Under the pieces are notes generated by a model, which saw only the letters and a program-made list of their open reading frames with translations, made no database searches and had not been told where the DNA came from. A program made the position numbers and the translations under genes. 64,000 nt of DNA from Deltaproteobacteria bacterium (GTDB taxonomy: Bacteria; Desulfobacterota; Desulfuromonadia; Desulfuromonadales; Geopsychrobacteraceae). The stretch covers positions 1-64,000 of the forward strand of contig JAJRQI010000049.1 of NCBI GenBank assembly GCA_024280335.1, in the 5' to 3' direction. This document shows positions 61,500-64,000 of the stretch, one piece after another; within the stretch, counting starts at the first letter, position 1, and every line of letters begins with the position of its first letter.

Positions 61500-62858
61500 C
61501 TATTTCTTGCGTTGTTTCGGGAAGCGGATCAAACGATCCCACATCAAGCCGCGATAACCGAAATCCTTCATAATCTCCATCCGCTTCAAGCCTTCCGAAG
61601 GTGGAAAAATACGATTCTTCTGCCCGCGAAAATGCTTCTCGATCGTCTGCTCCATCTGCTGCCGGTCGAGCAACGGTGAAAAATAGTAAACCGGTTTGAG
61701 CAGCGGGGTATCCACCGCAATCACCCCGTCAGCGATGGCGCGTCGGTGCAGCGGCGCTTCCGGATGGATGCGGATGCCGGAAAAAGCAAAGACCACCGAA
61801 GCGCCCAACTGAGCAATATTTTCCAGCCCTTCCGCCAGGGTGATTTCATCCTCATCCGGGCCGCCGAACATAATGAAATGCGCTGCCGGCAGCTGCTCCG
61901 CCAGGCAGTTCCGGTTGACTTGCAGGACTTCGGCAAAGTTCAGCTTTTTGCAAATTCCGGCCAGGGTTCGGTCGGCGGCGGCATCGGTTCCCAACTCCAG
62001 CGCGTAGAGACCGGCGCGCTTCATCAGCGCCAACTCTTTACGACCGATCCCCTGCGGGCGGAAAAACGCCGACCACTGCATATCCAGTTCACGCCGCAGC
62101 AGCTCCTCGACCAGCAGCAGATAGTCACCCTGCGGATCGTTGAACACCGAATCGGTAAAAAACACCCGCTCGACGCCGTGCTCCGACTTCAATCGCTCCA
62201 GTTCATCAACCACCAGACGCGGATCACGGACCCGAAAGCGGTTCCCCTCCAGATGCGGATAGGAGCAGTAGCTGCACCGGTAGGGACAGCCGCGTTTGGT
62301 CTGCAGATTGACCATGCCGCTCTGCTGCTGATAGAAATCGATCAGCGGCTGGTCGAACAGCGGGGCACTGAACTGATCACCGTCCAGCGGGGCACTGCGC
62401 GGAATAATCTGCGCCATACTTTCACCTGCGGCCAACTGCCGCACCAGTTCGGGCAGCGAACGCTCGCCCTCACCGATGATCGCGTGATCGACCTGCAGGT
62501 ATTCGGCAATCTCCTCCGGCATGATGGTCAAGGCCGGGCCACCGACGACGATCGGGGCGCTGCTGACTGCGCGGATCTGCGCCACTAGCTGTTGGGTCCG
62601 CTGCAGATACCAGGCATTTTCACCGGAGAACGAATCGACGTTGTCGATGTTGCGCAACGAGATCGAAATCAGCTCGGGCGCGAACGCACGCAACCGCTCT
62701 GGCAGTCGAGTCGGATCATCCGCATGGGCCAGGCAGTCATATTGCTGAATCTCATGTCCAGCCCCGACCAGAGCGGCGGAAACTACCGCCATTCCCAACG
62801 GATAGACCGGATAGGGATCGACTGCGGTGTTGCTGGAAATGAGAAAAACCCGACTCAT
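61500..62858 (-). CDS. B12-binding radical SAM enzyme
   Basis: 452 residues. Cobalamin domain about 1-140 (VFLISSNTAVDPYPVYPLGM, IVVGGPALTIMPEEIAEYLQ, HAIIGEGERSLPELVRQL). Radical SAM triad CPYRCSYC near residue 190 in TKRGCPYRCSYCSYPHLEGN. C-terminal end MEIMKDFGYRGLMWDRLI. It overlaps the third radical SAM gene (62855) by 4 bases and lies 15 bases upstream of the preceding one, so the three are co-transcribed. Substrate unknown. Confidence 0.9.
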   Translation of the reverse strand: MSRVFLISSNTAVDPYPVYPLGMAVVSAALVGAGHEIQQYDCLAHADDPTRLPERLRAFAPELISISLRNIDNVDSFSGENAWYLQRTQQLVAQIRAVSSAPIVVGGPALTIMPEEIAEYLQVDHAIIGEGERSLPELVRQLAAGESMAQIIPRSAPLDGDQFSAPLFDQPLIDFYQQQSGMVNLQTKRGCPYRCSYCSYPHLEGNRFRVRDPRLVVDELERLKSEHGVERVFFTDSVFNDPQGDYLLLVEELLRRELDMQWSAFFRPQGIGRKELALMKRAGLYALELGTDAAADRTLAGICKKLNFAEVLQVNRNCLAEQLPAAHFIMFGGPDEDEITLAEGLENIAQLGASVVFAFSGIRIHPEAPLHRRAIADGVIAVDTPLLKPVYYFSPLLDRQQMEQTIEKHFRGQKNRIFPPSEGLKRMEIMKDFGYRGLMWDRLIRFPKQRKK

Positions 62859-64000
62859 GCCCCGGCCTTTTTAAACAGCCGCCGCTTGCGTGGATTGTAA
62901 CGATGATAGGTGCCGTCATCCATCTCCTTGCGGATCACCTGTTTAAACAGCTCGCCCATCTTCAGCTGATGACCGCTCTGCGCGTTGAAGGTGTCCCAGG
63001 CGTAATAGTACATCTCCTGCAGCTTCTCCGGGCTCATCTGCTTCGGCTGAAAGACCACCTTGTCGGCGGTATAATCGATCCAATTGTTCGACAGGATCCG
63101 CCCCTCTTTTTCCAGCTGCTGGCGTACCGGCGAATGCGGAAAGGGGGTCATAATGGTGAACTCGGCAACATCCAGTTCGATCTCGAGCAGAAAATCGACC
63201 AGCCGTTTAATATCGTCCGCACTCTGATCGTCGGTGCCGAGCAGGATGGTCCCCTCGATACCGATGCCGTGATCCTTGAGCCGCTTGACCCGGTTGCGGA
63301 TCGTCTCCGAGGTATCGAAAACCGCCTGATAGACGTACCAGGCTCCAGCATCGGCGGCCAGCTTGAGGACCTTGTCATCATCGAGAATCGGGTGGGAGAC
63401 CCACTTCTTTTTCAGCGGCGCCATCGCCTTGAACAGATCGATCAACCACTGACGATCCTGGGCCAGCGAGTTGTCGACGATAAACAGACGGTTGTTCTGG
63501 ATCGCCTCCATCTCCTCGATCACCATGTCGATCGGCCGCGGACGGAAACTGGTACCACCGAGAAATCCGGTGCAGCAGGGGAAGCAGTTGAACTTGCAGC
63601 CACGCGAGGCATGCACCAGATCTAGCATCTGCACGCCGCGATAGTTATACAGTTCACGGTCGAGAATTTCGCGCTTGGCAGTGCCGATCAGGTTGATGTC
63701 GGGCGGGTTGTGCATGTAGTCGTAAACCGGCTGCAACTCGCCACGCTGAAAATCCTCAATCACCTGGCCGAAGCGCCCTTCGACCTCACCGAGAAAGACC
63801 GAATCGGCATGCTGCTGCACCTCCTCGGCATGCAGCATGGTCGAAATACCACCGAAGATAACCTTTTTGCCCCGCTCGCGAAACTCGCGGGCGATCTCGA
63901 ACGCGCGCGGCAGTTGCGAGCTGAGCATGGTTGAAATCGCCACCAGATCACAGCTGGCATCGAAATCGATGGTCTGCAGATTATCATCGGTAAAATTGAC
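62855..64000 (-). CDS. B12-binding radical SAM enzyme (N-terminus beyond the window)
   Basis: At least 381 residues; the frame stays open to base 64000 (reading VNFTDDNLQTIDFDASCDLV before VAISTMLSSQLPRAFEIARE), so the true start is outside. The visible part begins inside a cobalamin-binding fold (VIFGGISTMLHAEEVQQHAD). The radical SAM triad is CKFNCFPC in ASRGCKFNCFPCCTGFLGG, with Pro instead of the usual aromatic residue before the third Cys. Ends MDDGTYHRYNPRKRRLFKKA. It is the first of the three clustered radical SAM genes seen here. Confidence 0.88.
   Translation of the reverse strand, partial: VNFTDDNLQTIDFDASCDLVAISTMLSSQLPRAFEIAREFRERGKKVIFGGISTMLHAEEVQQHADSVFLGEVEGRFGQVIEDFQRGELQPVYDYMHNPPDINLIGTAKREILDRELYNYRGVQMLDLVHASRGCKFNCFPCCTGFLGGTSFRPRPIDMVIEEMEAIQNNRLFIVDNSLAQDRQWLIDLFKAMAPLKKKWVSHPILDDDKVLKLAADAGAWYVYQAVFDTSETIRNRVKRLKDHGIGIEGTILLGTDDQSADDIKRLVDFLLEIELDVAEFTIMTPFPHSPVRQQLEKEGRILSNNWIDYTADKVVFQPKQMSPEKLQEMYYYAWDTFNAQSGHQLKMGELFKQVIRKEMDDGTYHRYNPRKRRLFKKAGA

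Noticed and set aside
61746-62588. A 280-codon open frame on the plus strand
   Set aside because: Antisense to the radical SAM gene 61500-62858, His/Gln/Arg-rich without motifs; a shadow.
49964-64000. Calling the cluster a ladderane or aryl polyene pathway
   Set aside because: KAS, ACP and BchE-like radical SAM genes fit, but no ketoreductase, dehydratase, desaturase or ammonia-lyase is inside the window, so naming the product would be a guess.

Overview
The window looks like a chromosomal segment from a Gram-negative, anaerobic, metal-respiring type bacterium, most likely a Desulfuromonadia member (Geobacter/Desulfuromonas/Geopsychrobacter-like). This rests on a giant secreted multiheme c-type cytochrome, many cobalamin-binding radical SAM enzymes, c-di-GMP (PilZ) receptors, lipid A and outer-membrane genes, and sigma-54 and ECF regulation. 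The placement is an inference from gene content; no rRNA, tRNA or CRISPR array was seen.

Layout. (1) 1-65: start of an IS630-like transposase cut by the window edge. (2) 138-10923, all minus strand: a unit for uptake and activation of an organic acid, comprising a Liv-type ABC transporter (livG-livH-livM-binding protein-livF), an acyl-CoA synthetase, a Cache/PAS sensor kinase with its NarL-type regulator, and an acyl-CoA dehydrogenase. (3) 11107-22620, minus: one gene of about 3.8 thousand codons for a secreted protein with 24 CXXCH heme motifs, MopE-like and thrombospondin-3 calcium motifs, two seven-repeat RCC1 propellers, a concanavalin-like region, PKD/HYR-type Ig folds and an FGE-sulfatase fold. 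(4) 22.6-28.0 kb: an AT-richer patch with comM and ygjP gene fragments, an ArsR regulator with a permease and two matching operator-like sites, a cold-shock protein, a DUF5710 protein and an RhlE helicase. (5) 28-37 kb: SGNH protein, glmS, glmU, a coiled-coil protein, an orphan B12 radical SAM protein, a REC-PilZ-GAF regulator and a thioredoxin-like protein. (6) 36.8-42.7 kb: clpB, two hsp20 genes behind a sigma-54 type promoter with upstream palindromes, an NtrC-type activator and a PilZ protein. (7) 42.8-46.2 kb: an ECF sigma/anti-sigma operon flanked by two envelope genes; three promoters share one -35/-10 pair at identical spacing. (8) 47.2-64 kb: a lipid or polyketide-like cluster of four B12 radical SAM enzymes, KAS III, KAS II, a Cys-less KAS (chain-length-factor-like), two ACPs, an LpxL-like acyltransferase, a GT2-DUF2062 fusion, a PagL-like deacylase, a BtrH-like acyltransferase, an ABC exporter and a methyltransferase. 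It runs off the right edge.

How the parts work together. Region 2 would import, thioesterify and oxidise an acid under two-component control. Region 6 is a protein-quality-control block in which the NtrC-like activator sits directly upstream of the small heat-shock genes it probably controls. Region 7 is a self-contained envelope-stress circuit. Region 8 would build an unusual acyl chain on dedicated ACPs, modify it with radical chemistry, and attach it to a carrier or lipid that is exported or placed in the outer membrane. The product cannot be named from sequence alone; no ketoreductase or dehydratase lies inside the window, so these must come from beyond 64000 or from primary metabolism.

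The most interesting items are the giant cytochrome/propeller protein, the region 8 cluster, the three-promoter ECF regulon with a shared helix between the anti-sigma factor and a small exported protein, and a two-copy structured repeat with compensatory base changes.
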